Shown piece by piece: positions 1 to 5,670 of a stretch of 42,528 nucleotides of DNA (positions are counted from its first letter, which is position 1; every line of letters starts with the position of its first letter). Under the pieces are notes generated by a model that had not been told where the DNA came from, ran no database searches, and saw nothing but the letters and a program-made list of their open reading frames with translations. Source of the stretch: a virus; the IMG/VR virus record IMGVR_UViG_3300028809_000029, positions 1-42,528 of that record. One strand, 5' to 3'. Both the position numbers and the translations under genes were made by a program.

Positions 1-132
1 TAAGGCGGCGGTCAGTGGAGGTTTTGCAGCCAAGGATTGGCACGACAAGCGATGGTACCGGAAAGCCGCGAACATCAGCTAGCAACCATCCAGTTTGATC
101 GCCGGGCCTCCTCCTCCCGCCCAGAGCGATCA
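1..132. repeat. Terminal direct repeat, left copy (contig circularises)
   Basis: Bases 1-132 repeat at 42397-42528 with a single difference (C at 127, A at 42523). The repeat cuts through the 3' part of a small gene, so it looks like the overlap of a circular assembly rather than a functional end. Joining the copies gives a 42,396-bp circle. This fits a circularly permuted, headful-packaged genome or a circular replication form. A true short terminal repeat cannot be excluded from sequence alone. Confidence 0.9.
2..82 (+). CDS. 3' fragment of the small early protein at 42227-42478
   Basis: These 27 codons (26 residues plus TAG) are the same bases as the end of the gene at 42227-42478 and are in its frame. 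The gene looks broken only because the contig was linearised here. On the circular genome it is one intact 83-residue gene at the end of a rightward early operon. Confidence 0.85.
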   Translation, partial: KAAVSGGFAAKDWHDKRWYRKAANIS

Positions 133-133
133 A
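95..133. terminator. Intergenic hairpin between convergent genes
   Basis: TTGATCGC (95-102) pairs perfectly with GCGATCAA (126-133), and GGGC (104-107) can pair with GCCC (119-122) inside it. The hairpin lies between the end of the rightward gene (82) and the end of the leftward gene (167), where a two-way terminator would be expected. No U-tract follows on either strand, so intrinsic termination is uncertain. The base that differs between the two terminal repeats (127) lies in this stem, and the copy here keeps it perfectly paired. Confidence 0.4.
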
Positions 134-166
134 GTGAGGTGATGCGGCGGGAACACGATCAGCCCC

Positions 167-415
167 CTATGACTGGTCCTGTCGCATCACCAACAATCTC
201 GGAAGCAAAAAGTTTCCGACGAGACGAACGGCGAGAGAGCCGATGGACTCAAAAGTATCATCGAACTCTCCCGCCTCATCATCCCACTCGGCGGCGGCGT
301 TACGCGGGATGAACTGAATTACGTTATCGGCCCAGGCGGACCGCAGAGACGACGGGGAATCAATCCCTGCAAGGACGGAAACTCCGTCGTCTCGATTTTC
401 ATGAGTGCTGTGCAT
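167..415 (-). CDS. Small acidic protein on the opposite strand, unknown function
   Basis: This is an 82-residue reading frame on the minus strand. The ATG at 415 was chosen because a strong GGAGG ribosome-binding site lies 8-9 bases upstream; longer in-frame starts lack one. The middle is acidic (EWDDEAGEFDD) and the C-terminus is hydrophobic and basic (LVGNFLLPRLLVMRQ). I recognise no family. It is the only leftward gene inside a long rightward early region and is divergent from the gene starting at 468. The roughly 50 bp between them must hold both start regions. It may be an independently expressed accessory gene, but this is inferred only from orientation. Confidence 0.6.
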   Translation of the reverse strand: MHSTHENRDDGVSVLAGIDSPSSLRSAWADNVIQFIPRNAAAEWDDEAGEFDDTFESIGSLAVRLVGNFLLPRLLVMRQDQS

Positions 416-467
416 TGAAAGCACCTCCGTTTTCACAAGGAGATCAATCGCACAGGAGTTTTCGGAA

Positions 468-854
468 ATGCCCAAAAAGGCTTCGGAGAAATCAGAAATG
501 TCTACTGTTGAGTTCTTTTGCCAGAAAACGTTGAGGACGGAAATTGCGCCGCCCAGCATCGGGAACGTGCAGGCGCGTATCAGATCCGCCGCCCGCGATC
601 TCGGATGGTCGTACACCCGAACCAAGGATGCTTGGTACGCCGACCCCAGAATTTCGATATCGCCCAAAGAGCTGTTTCGCGTCGAGGCGATCAGCGGACT
701 TACCTACGCACGAGAGGAGATGCGGGAACATGAACACGCAATCGAACGAGCCGACGCTCTCCTTGGGGGCAAGAATTCGCATCTCCTTGGCGAGATCGTT
801 GCTGCGATTGTCGAGAGACTTGGCCTATCGCATCGCGCCGGAAATCAAGGGTGA
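468..854 (+). CDS. Conserved phage protein of unknown function
   Basis: The product is 128 residues if started at ATG 468, which has AGGAG nine bases upstream; ATG 498 (GGAG nine bases upstream) is nearly as good. The central part (around ARIRSAARDLGWSYTRTK) resembles small proteins common in rhizobial prophages, though I cannot attach a function. The basic, aromatic Trp-Ser-Tyr-Thr segment followed by an acidic helical tail would suit a small DNA-binding protein, which is inference. The last 125 bases overlap the next gene in another frame. Confidence 0.65.
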   Translation: MPKKASEKSEMSTVEFFCQKTLRTEIAPPSIGNVQARIRSAARDLGWSYTRTKDAWYADPRISISPKELFRVEAISGLTYAREEMREHEHAIERADALLGGKNSHLLGEIVAAIVERLGLSHRAGNQG

Positions 855-867
855 GGACGAGAAGTGA
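730..867 (+). CDS. Short basic helical protein overlapping its neighbours
   Basis: This 45-residue frame starts at ATG 730 behind a purine-rich AGGAGATGCGGG stretch. It overlaps the previous gene by 125 bases, and its TGA stop overlaps the GTG start of the methyltransferase gene by 4 bases, which suggests translational coupling. The product is an amphipathic, Arg/Leu-rich helix (ARSLLRLSRDLAYRIAP) with an acidic end. No family is recognised. Both overlapping frames read like protein, so I keep both, but this one is less secure. Confidence 0.5.
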   Translation: MNTQSNEPTLSLGARIRISLARSLLRLSRDLAYRIAPEIKGEDEK

Positions 868-1895
868 CGGCTTGGTACAACGAGAACAACCTCGCCGCGG
901 CCCACATCCTTCGCCAGCAAATAGAAGACGGCGTCATAGCGCCTGGCATCGTGGACACCAGATCAATCAAGGACGTGCAACCGGATGACCTTATCGGCTT
1001 CACTCAATGCCATTTCTTCGCTGGAGGCGGTCTCTGGTCCGTCGCAGCTCGACTTGCTGGCTGGCCTGACCACGAACCAATCTGGACCGGAAGCTGCCCC
1101 TGCCAGCCGTTCTCGGCGGCCGGTAAAGGAGCCGGAACAGATGATCCAAGGCATCTGTGGCCGGACCTACATCGCCTCACCCGTGCCAGACGGCCCCCTG
1201 TCCTCATGGGAGAGCAGGTTGCGGGAGCGGCTGGCTACGGTTGGTTCGACGGAGTCCGCGCTGATCTGGAGAACGAAGGTTTCGCCGCAAGGACGATCGA
1301 TTTCCCGGCTTGCAGTGTCGACGCGCCACACCAACGGAACCGGCAATACTGGTGCGCCCTCGATCTGGTCTACGCCGAGGGCGTCGGATGGGGAGAAGGG
1401 CGGCCCGAACCAGAGCTTCGGAGCTGGTGGCCAACCCCTGCCGGCGCAGATGCATCAGGCCGCATCCTATCATCCCACGCCTCTTTCTCTGTCGTTCAAG
1501 GACAGCCATCAGCCAGGGACAAACAGGACGCTGGAGAAGATGAAGGCGTACATGCCGACGCCGGTAGCCAGCCCCGACAACAAATCGCCAGAAGCGCATT
1601 TGGCTATGAAGGGACGCATGGGCGGCGGCCGCAAGGCAATCACGGACATCCAAGTCATGATGAAAGCCATCGCCGGAACGGAACCTACTGGTCAGACGCC
1701 GAATGGATCGAATGCCACGACGACAAAGCGCGGCGCGCCAAATCCGGTCTTCGCTTTCTGGTTGATGGGCTTCCCGGACGAGTGGATCTCTGGCGCGTTG
1801 GCGGCAATGCAATCGTACCGGAAGCCGCGAAAGAAGTGATCGCAGCATTCATCGATGTCTACGGGCTCCCGAGCCAATGGCGCGCCGCCGCCTAG
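864..1895 (+). CDS. Phage C5 cytosine DNA methyltransferase
   Basis: The 343-residue product should transfer a methyl group from S-adenosylmethionine to C5 of cytosine in DNA, a usual way for phages to escape restriction. Motif I (FFAGGG) is near residue 51, motif IV with the catalytic Cys near 80 (GSCPCQPFSAAGKG), the motif VI-like GEQV near 116, the motif VIII-like HQRNRQYW near 156, and motif X (GGNAIVP) near 313. As in the short phage branch of the family, motifs I and IV lie only about 20 residues apart. Residues 170-280 are variable in composition and are the part that most overlaps the nested gene. The GTG start at 864 follows GAGGA. Target sequence is unknown. Confidence 0.9.
   Translation: MTAWYNENNLAAAHILRQQIEDGVIAPGIVDTRSIKDVQPDDLIGFTQCHFFAGGGLWSVAARLAGWPDHEPIWTGSCPCQPFSAAGKGAGTDDPRHLWPDLHRLTRARRPPVLMGEQVAGAAGYGWFDGVRADLENEGFAARTIDFPACSVDAPHQRNRQYWCALDLVYAEGVGWGEGRPEPELRSWWPTPAGADASGRILSSHASFSVVQGQPSARDKQDAGEDEGVHADAGSQPRQQIARSAFGYEGTHGRRPQGNHGHPSHDESHRRNGTYWSDAEWIECHDDKARRAKSGLRFLVDGLPGRVDLWRVGGNAIVPEAAKEVIAAFIDVYGLPSQWRAAA
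985..1839 (+). CDS. Nested gene: PTP-repeat / WLMGFP-type phage protein
   Basis: This 284-residue frame lies wholly inside the methyltransferase gene, in the +1 frame. It carries features of a phage protein family I recognise from prophages. These are an ESRLRERLATVGSTE segment (75-90) followed by IWRTK, three repeats of a (P/S)T-P-x-x-x-D type (STPRASD near 129, HPTPLSLSFKD near 163, MPTPVASPD near 190), and a C-terminal NPVFAFWLMGFPDEW (253-267) followed by a basic tail. Function is unknown. Genes of this kind tend to accompany phage C5 methyltransferases, which suggests a linked role in modification. The start at 985 is the earliest reasonable one. Confidence 0.7.
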   Translation: MTLSASLNAISSLEAVSGPSQLDLLAGLTTNQSGPEAAPASRSRRPVKEPEQMIQGICGRTYIASPVPDGPLSSWESRLRERLATVGSTESALIWRTKVSPQGRSISRLAVSTRHTNGTGNTGAPSIWSTPRASDGEKGGPNQSFGAGGQPLPAQMHQAASYHPTPLSLSFKDSHQPGTNRTLEKMKAYMPTPVASPDNKSPEAHLAMKGRMGGGRKAITDIQVMMKAIAGTEPTGQTPNGSNATTTKRGAPNPVFAFWLMGFPDEWISGALAAMQSYRKPRKK

Positions 1896-1920
1896 CCCCA
1901 CAGAACAAGGAACCAAGACA

Positions 1921-2163
1921 ATGACCGATAAGCAAGAGCAAGACACAGCTGGCGTCAGGGTGAAGCCGCTGGAGTGGGATGAGTATGTAACCGCCCTCAC
2001 GCCTCTCGGCACTCGGTACGCTGTTTATCGGGAGCACGGTCGCGATCGGGAATGCTGGGCAGTGAACGTCCTTGACGGTTCCTTCGATACCCCAAAACTC
2101 GCCCAGGCTGCCGCTCAAGCCGACTACGAGCAACGCATCCTATCCGCTCTCACCACTTCCTAA
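1921..2163 (+). CDS. Small KPLEW-motif phage protein
   Basis: The product is 80 residues, starting at ATG 1921 with AAGGA upstream. It begins with the VKPLEW motif found at the N-terminus of many small early proteins of proteobacterial phages. It ends with LAQAAAQADYEQRILSAL, an amphipathic helix. The 192-residue protein at 35765-36343 shares both the motif and the LAQ-AAQ-D-E-R helix, so the phage carries two versions in opposite early operons. Role unknown. Confidence 0.75.
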   Translation: MTDKQEQDTAGVRVKPLEWDEYVTALTPLGTRYAVYREHGRDRECWAVNVLDGSFDTPKLAQAAAQADYEQRILSALTTS

Positions 2164-2194
2164 CCCCACCCCTCAAACAGCATATCAACGAGGC

Positions 2195-2410
2195 ATGAGG
2201 ATGAAGACCCCGGATCAAATTTTGAACTGGATGGATCGAAAGATCTGGTCCGCCAACACATGGCTTGAAACGTTTGGCCGCGGCACGAAGAAGCAGCGCC
2301 CGGAGTTGGATATCGAGCATCGTGAGGAAGACATCGAGTGCTTTGCTGAGCTTCGCGGCGCCTATGTGAAAGCGCTGGAGCGCAGGCAATCTCAGGGAGG
2401 CGCAGCATGA
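2195..2410 (+). CDS. Small hypothetical protein
   Basis: This is a 71-residue charged protein. ATG 2195 and ATG 2201 are both in frame and preceded by purine-rich sequence (GAGG). The gene overlaps the next start by 4 bases (ATGA), typical of a translationally coupled phage operon. The sequence is helical and rich in Glu and Arg, with a Trp-rich first third (WMDRKIWSANTW). No family or function is recognised. Confidence 0.6.
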   Translation: MRMKTPDQILNWMDRKIWSANTWLETFGRGTKKQRPELDIEHREEDIECFAELRGAYVKALERRQSQGGAA

Positions 2411-2631
2411 CCCTCTCCACCACAGAGACAGCCAAGACGGACACCGCGCGGATCCTGAACCTTTGGCACGACGGTTTCGACACCTACGACATCGCCAGAA
2501 AGCTGAAGGTGCATGAATCCGTCGTCTATAACGCTCTCGCATCGATGGGCAGCCAGAAGACGGAATCATACCGATATTCACGGGAAGAAGCCAGAACCAG
2601 CTTTGAGAGCTGGGGAGGGTGGAACCGATGA
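2407..2631 (+). CDS. Small helix-turn-helix protein
   Basis: The 74-residue product contains a helix-turn-helix pattern at about residues 15-50: ARILNLWHDGFDTYDIARKL followed by VHESVVYNALAS. This resembles sigma-region-4 or resolvase-type DNA-binding motifs. It overlaps its upstream and downstream genes by 4 bases each. A regulatory or DNA-processing role is likely, but no target is visible. Confidence 0.65.
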   Translation: MTLSTTETAKTDTARILNLWHDGFDTYDIARKLKVHESVVYNALASMGSQKTESYRYSREEARTSFESWGGWNR

Positions 2632-2924
2632 GGAGAGCCGCCAAGCGCGATGCTGCTGAACCGGAGATCGTGTCCACGCTAATCCAATGCGGCTTCAGCG
2701 TCTACCGGCTCAATCAGCCAGTGGATTTGCTCGTCGGGCATCGGGGCAAGAATTTTCTCGTCGAGGTCAAGACCGGCCGCAAGGGCTACGGCAAGAGCCT
2801 CAACGAGAACCAGCATGAATTCAACGAGGGTTGGCGCGGTTCCAAGGTGGTGATGCTGCACAGTGCGCAGGACGCCATGGATTTCGCTGTCATGGTTTCA
2901 TCAGGAGAGTTCCGTGAGGGCTAA
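2628..2924 (+). CDS. Small PD-(D/E)XK-type nuclease (resolvase/VRR-NUC-like)
   Basis: The 98-residue product shows a short nuclease core. An N-terminal acidic helix (EPEIVSTLIQCGFSVYRL) is followed by PVDLLVG and LVEVKTG, which give the D...E-x-K arrangement of Holliday-junction resolvase-like and VRR-NUC enzymes, near residues 33-52. The remainder (NENQHEF, KVVMLHS) fits the fold. It probably cuts branched or nicked DNA in phage replication or recombination. ATG 2628 has GGAGGG upstream and overlaps the previous stop; an upstream GTG at 2619 is possible. Its last residues (AVMVSSGE) recur at the end of the next gene. Confidence 0.7.
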   Translation: MRRAAKRDAAEPEIVSTLIQCGFSVYRLNQPVDLLVGHRGKNFLVEVKTGRKGYGKSLNENQHEFNEGWRGSKVVMLHSAQDAMDFAVMVSSGEFREG

Positions 2925-3426
2925 TGATCCGGAAATTTGCCGCCGGTGGGCGTCTGATAATTTCAGCTACGACCCGTCAACCGGTGTGATCACCCATTCT
3001 TTCTCTAGGGCGTCTGTAAAGGCCGGTCAGGTAGCCGGAAGCGCTGAGAAAAACGGATACACAAGGATCAAGGTGAGGGGCACAAAAATCTTGGCCCATC
3101 GCTTTGCATGGTTCCTTCATTACGGTCGCTGGCCCGAAAACCAACTGGACCACATTAACCGTGACAGGTCCGACAACCGGCTTCTCAACCTCCGGGAGGT
3201 GAGTGCCGAAGGAAATGCCCACAATAAGGGCGTCCGAAAGAATAACCAGTCGGGCGTCTCTGGCGTCAGGTGGAGACCACATCTCAGCAAGTGGCAGGCG
3301 ACAATTTCACGGCGCGGGCGGCGTATCAGCTTGGGCCATTTTGCGAAAATAGAAGAGGCCGAATTGGCTAGGCGTGAGGCAGAGCGCGATTGGGCCGTGA
3401 TGGTTTCGAGCGGAGAAAAGGCATGA
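2914..3426 (+). CDS. HNH homing endonuclease with AP2-type DNA-binding domain
   Basis: The GTG at 2914 follows GGAG and gives 170 residues. An HNH core lies around residues 55-95 (AHRFAWFLHYGRWP, then LDHINRDRSDNRLLNLR). Asn-rich NKGVRKNNQSGVSGVRW leads into an AP2-like domain (WQATISRRGRRISLGHF). This is the standard layout of free-standing phage HNH endonucleases that spread by cutting cognate sites. It overlaps the preceding gene by 11 bases. Its C-terminus (WAVMVSSGE) copies that of the preceding gene, and the same bases supply the ribosome-binding site for the following gene. It therefore seems to have been inserted without breaking translation of its neighbours. Confidence 0.85.
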   Translation: MRANDPEICRRWASDNFSYDPSTGVITHSFSRASVKAGQVAGSAEKNGYTRIKVRGTKILAHRFAWFLHYGRWPENQLDHINRDRSDNRLLNLREVSAEGNAHNKGVRKNNQSGVSGVRWRPHLSKWQATISRRGRRISLGHFAKIEEAELARREAERDWAVMVSSGEKA

Positions 3427-3755
3427 GCGCATTCGAAGACTTTTACGGAGCATACCCACGGAAGAAGGCCCGCGGCGATGCGGAGAAGGCATTCGGCCAA
3501 GCCCTTAAGAAGGGCCATACCGTCGAGGACATCATGAACGGTCTGGCGCGCAACCTGGCGGATCTCAGCCGGCGCGATCCTCAGTTCGTTCCATACCCGG
3601 CTTCATGGCTCCGAGCGGAAAGCTATTGGGACGAGCCCGACCCCATCACGAACAGAAACGGCAAAAGGACTGTGGCCGATGCGGCAAGAGATTTCAACGC
3701 CAGCTACGATCGTTTCAGCGATGCTCTCGGGCTTCCCGGCCTCGTCCATCACTGA
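3423..3755 (+). CDS. Replication protein, helicase-loader / DnaT-like C-terminal module
   Basis: The product is 110 residues. The first 75 (EDFYGAYPRKKARGDAEKAF ... PYPASWLRAESYWDE) match the module common at the C-terminus of phage replication initiators and DnaT-like proteins, with the characteristic FY-x-AYPRK and P-ASWL---W-DE. Here it stands almost alone, without the usual N-terminal winged helix. It probably helps recruit the host replicative helicase. The start overlaps the HNH stop (ATGA), with GGAG upstream. The 3' end overlaps the next gene by 77 bases. Confidence 0.6.
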   Translation: MSAFEDFYGAYPRKKARGDAEKAFGQALKKGHTVEDIMNGLARNLADLSRRDPQFVPYPASWLRAESYWDEPDPITNRNGKRTVADAARDFNASYDRFSDALGLPGLVHH

Positions 3756-4077
3756 TCCTGACGCACAGGTCGGGGCCTACATCCTCGCGGTTCACGGTAT
3801 CGAACTGGAGGCAGTCAGGAACGCGGCGGTCGCCTTCATCCAGGGGAAGGTCAAGCGGGAAGACAATCGTTTCGCCCCGTCGTGTGCAGAGTTCGCCGAT
3901 CGATGCAGGGACGAGGCCAACATGATTGCCGCCCAGCGCCGGCCGAAGATAGAGCCCCCCGCTCCAAAGCCAAAGGCCCCCACGGTCGCCCCGGAGAAGA
4001 TGAAGCTCCTCACCTTGGCAATCAAGGGCGACGAGCGGGCCCAGCAGAAGCTTAGACACCTCGGAGTATGGAAATGA
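3679..4077 (+). CDS. Putative replication accessory protein
   Basis: This 132-residue protein starts at ATG 3679 inside the previous gene, with AAAGGA about nine bases upstream. The N-terminal half is helical (GAYILAVHGIELEAVRNAAV, then FAPSCAEFADRCRDE). A Pro/Lys-rich linker (PPAPKPKAPTVAPEK) leads to a short C-terminal helix. The FxPSxAEF-type segment resembles small helicase-loading or replication proteins of phages, but the family is not certain. No DnaB-like helicase or primase is present, so the phage must use the host replisome. Confidence 0.55.
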   Translation: MRQEISTPATIVSAMLSGFPASSITDPDAQVGAYILAVHGIELEAVRNAAVAFIQGKVKREDNRFAPSCAEFADRCRDEANMIAAQRRPKIEPPAPKPKAPTVAPEKMKLLTLAIKGDERAQQKLRHLGVWK

Positions 4078-4112
4078 GCGCAACAACTCAAACAGCAAAG
4101 GATGATGGTTAG
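4074..4112 (+). CDS. Possible 12-residue leader peptide
   Basis: A tiny frame (MSATTQTAKDDG) starts at ATGA overlapping the previous stop and ends directly before the ATG at 4113. It may serve only to couple translation of the two larger genes. There is no independent evidence that the peptide matters. Confidence 0.2.
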   Translation: MSATTQTAKDDG

Positions 4113-4457
4113 ATGGGTGTTCGGCATATTATCTGGACGGCTGAAAACATCGTCGCGGCGTCAGAGCTTTATCGCAAGGGCCTTTCCTTCGGAAGGATCG
4201 CATCGAAGTTCGGCACGACGCGGGATTCCGTAATCGGGATAGCCTTCCGCAATCGAGACCTCTTCCCGAAGAGGCTTATCATAACGCCGGTCAAGAAGAA
4301 CCAGCCGCCCATGCCGAAGAGGCCCAAGCGCCCACCGGCCGTGCCAACGCCCCACATCGACAGGGTGGTGAGAACCACGTTCTCGGGTGCCAAGGTCACG
4401 ATGCCGCGGGTTGTCTTCATCGACGGTCCGGCGCCAGAACAGTCGGTGGCGGCATGA
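4113..4457 (+). CDS. GcrA-like regulator
   Basis: The first 45 residues (WTAENIVAASELYRKGLSFG, then RIASKFGTTRDSVIGIAFR) match the N-terminal DNA-binding part of GcrA. GcrA is an alphaproteobacterial cell-cycle regulator that binds the housekeeping sigma factor and methylated GANTC promoters. The rest is Pro/Lys-rich and then ends differently from host GcrA. At 114 residues it is shorter than host GcrA (about 170). Phage copies may redirect host transcription or sense methylation; that is inference. It sits in the early operon and overlaps the next gene by 4 bases. Confidence 0.7.
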   Translation: MGVRHIIWTAENIVAASELYRKGLSFGRIASKFGTTRDSVIGIAFRNRDLFPKRLIITPVKKNQPPMPKRPKRPPAVPTPHIDRVVRTTFSGAKVTMPRVVFIDGPAPEQSVAA

Positions 4458-4705
4458 AGGAGGGTATCAACAAACCAGACACTCTGACTGTCCGACTTGA
4501 ATCTGGCGTCAAAGAGCGCATGGAGATCGTCCGCAATGCGATGCCTTACAAGCCATCGATTACGGCGATTGTTGACCGTGGCATTGAGCTTGCGCTGGCC
4601 GAGCTCGAATTCATGACGGGCGTATCCGCTGATTACCTAATCAAGATGCGAGAAACGGGCATGAGAGACAAAGCCCCCGCTCTACAGCCCAAGGAAGGAG
4701 AGTGA
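4454..4705 (+). CDS. Small ribbon-helix-helix-like protein
   Basis: This is an 83-residue protein. After a short N-terminus, DTLTVRLESGVKERMEIVR gives a beta strand followed by a helix, then SITAIVDRGIELALAELE gives a second helix. This is the pattern of Arc/CopG/MetJ-type ribbon-helix-helix repressors. It would bind DNA as a dimer. It overlaps the previous gene by 4 bases. The assignment rests on secondary-structure pattern only. Confidence 0.55.
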   Translation: MKEGINKPDTLTVRLESGVKERMEIVRNAMPYKPSITAIVDRGIELALAELEFMTGVSADYLIKMRETGMRDKAPALQPKEGE

Positions 4706-4706
4706 G

Positions 4707-4910
4707 ATGAGCGCTGGGAGCGTAGAGTTCATCGCCTTCATGGCCGCCGTCTGCTTCATCGCGTGGCTCATCTCCAAGGGGCACCGCCACAAGTGGAAAG
4801 AGACTTCGAGACAGGAAGTCGTTCGGACGCGCGATAAGGTGTTGATTGGATTTCGATCTTATTGCGTGTGCGAAGAATGCGGCGAGCCACGTAGCTTTAA
4901 CTTGGAATAA
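4707..4910 (+). CDS. Small membrane-anchored zinc-ribbon-like protein
   Basis: The product is 67 residues. Residues 7-23 (EFIAFMAAVCFIAWLIS) form one membrane segment. A cytoplasmic basic stretch containing HKW follows, then YCVCEECGEPR, a Cys pair suited to metal binding. Similar His-Trp...Cys-x-x-Cys mini-proteins are frequent in phage early regions. The start has GGAGAGTGAG just upstream. Role unknown. Confidence 0.6.
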   Translation: MSAGSVEFIAFMAAVCFIAWLISKGHRHKWKETSRQEVVRTRDKVLIGFRSYCVCEECGEPRSFNLE

Positions 4911-4925
4911 CAGCGAGGGAACACC

Positions 4926-5480
4926 ATGGCGGCGGCAAAACCCAAACGACCGAAGAAGATTGTGACGACCTGGCAGTCAAAGGAACGGCTGGAGAGCGTC
5001 TATGTCGACAACCCCTACTATTCCAAGGCCCACGACGGTGAGGGCGCCAACCCGATCAAGATCAAGGCCAGCCTCAATATCAGGGAAAGCGCGATCGTCA
5101 CTCTTGCGGCTCGGAAGCATATCGACGAATCCCAACTGGCAGCCGCCAATAAATTCCGGTCTCTGTGGGAATCCATGGGCGGCGCTGGGGCTGGGTCATT
5201 TGATTACAGTCGCGAGCACGTCGATGGAGGGGGCGCCCGAGAACCATTGACGGAACGGCAGATCCGCGCCGGCCTTGAACTGAAGCGCGCACAGCAGGCC
5301 CTCGGCAATCGAGCATACGATATCATGAGCAAGGTCGCCGGCCAAGGATACGCTATCCAGGAGCTTGCCAAGACCCATCGCGAGCGCACAACGCTTACAG
5401 ATTATCTAAAGGATGGTCTCGACGAACTGGCTCGCAATTGGGGCTATGCAAGCGGTGGGAATAAACGTAAGAGCGCTTGA
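4926..5480 (+). CDS. DUF6456-like protein, possible late-gene regulator (Q position)
   Basis: The 184-residue product has the pattern of alphaproteobacterial DUF6456-type proteins. It reads IRESAIVTLAARKHIDESQL, then AANKFRSLWE, then LTERQIRAGLELKRAQQALG and a C-terminal helix-turn-helix-like part (TTLTDYLKDGLDELARNWG). It is the last gene of the rightward early operon and lies just before the late promoter region, where lambda-like phages keep Q. A role as activator or antiterminator of late transcription is therefore plausible but is inferred from position. AGGGA precedes the ATG. Confidence 0.55.
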   Translation: MAAAKPKRPKKIVTTWQSKERLESVYVDNPYYSKAHDGEGANPIKIKASLNIRESAIVTLAARKHIDESQLAAANKFRSLWESMGGAGAGSFDYSREHVDGGGAREPLTERQIRAGLELKRAQQALGNRAYDIMSKVAGQGYAIQELAKTHRERTTLTDYLKDGLDELARNWGYASGGNKRKSA

Positions 5481-5486
5481 CGCCTA

Positions 5487-5515
5487 TTGCTCCGTTACAA
5501 CGAACAGGCTATAGA
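5487..5515 (+). promoter_or_regulatory. Putative promoter upstream of the tRNA-like RNA
   Basis: TTGCTC (5487-5492), 17 bases, then TATAGA (5510-5515). The expected start, near 5522, is about 30 bases before the tRNA-like structure. CTATAG occurs twice (5509-5514 and 5519-5524), giving a second possible -10. No activity evidence. Confidence 0.45.
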
Positions 5516-5552
5516 TTAGCTATAGTGGTGATTTGCGCAAGGCGCACAGTCA

Positions 5553-5670
5553 TTTGGAATGAGCGTTGCGTGAGTGGTTTAAACGTGAGCTCAAGCTACA
5601 GGCTCCCGGTTGCGGCTTAGACGCGATAACTGCGGAGTCCATGGGTTCGAATCCCATACGCCATTCCAAA
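5553..5670 (+). ncRNA. tRNA-like structured RNA, anticodon arm atypical
   Basis: The RNA has a textbook T-arm: ATGGG (5641-5645), loop TTCGAAT, CCCAT (5653-5657). It also has a Ser/Leu-like D-arm: CGT (5569-5571), loop GAGTGGTTTAA, ACG (5583-5585). The acceptor-like helix is GCGT/ACGC plus ATG/CAT with a bulged A at 5562, followed by T and an encoded CCA (5666-5668). That helix continues beyond a normal tRNA: TTTGGAATG (5553-5561) pairs perfectly with CATTCCAAA (5662-5670). From the acceptor to CCA it is 110 nt, too long for a type II tRNA. The candidate anticodon stem GAGC/GCTC (5587-5590/5602-5605) has an 11-nt loop. The large variable region forms its own hairpin (CGGTT/AACTG and GCG/CGC, loop GCTTAGA). 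Its identity cannot be assigned, and it may be a degenerate tRNA or a tRNA mimic. Confidence 0.65.
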
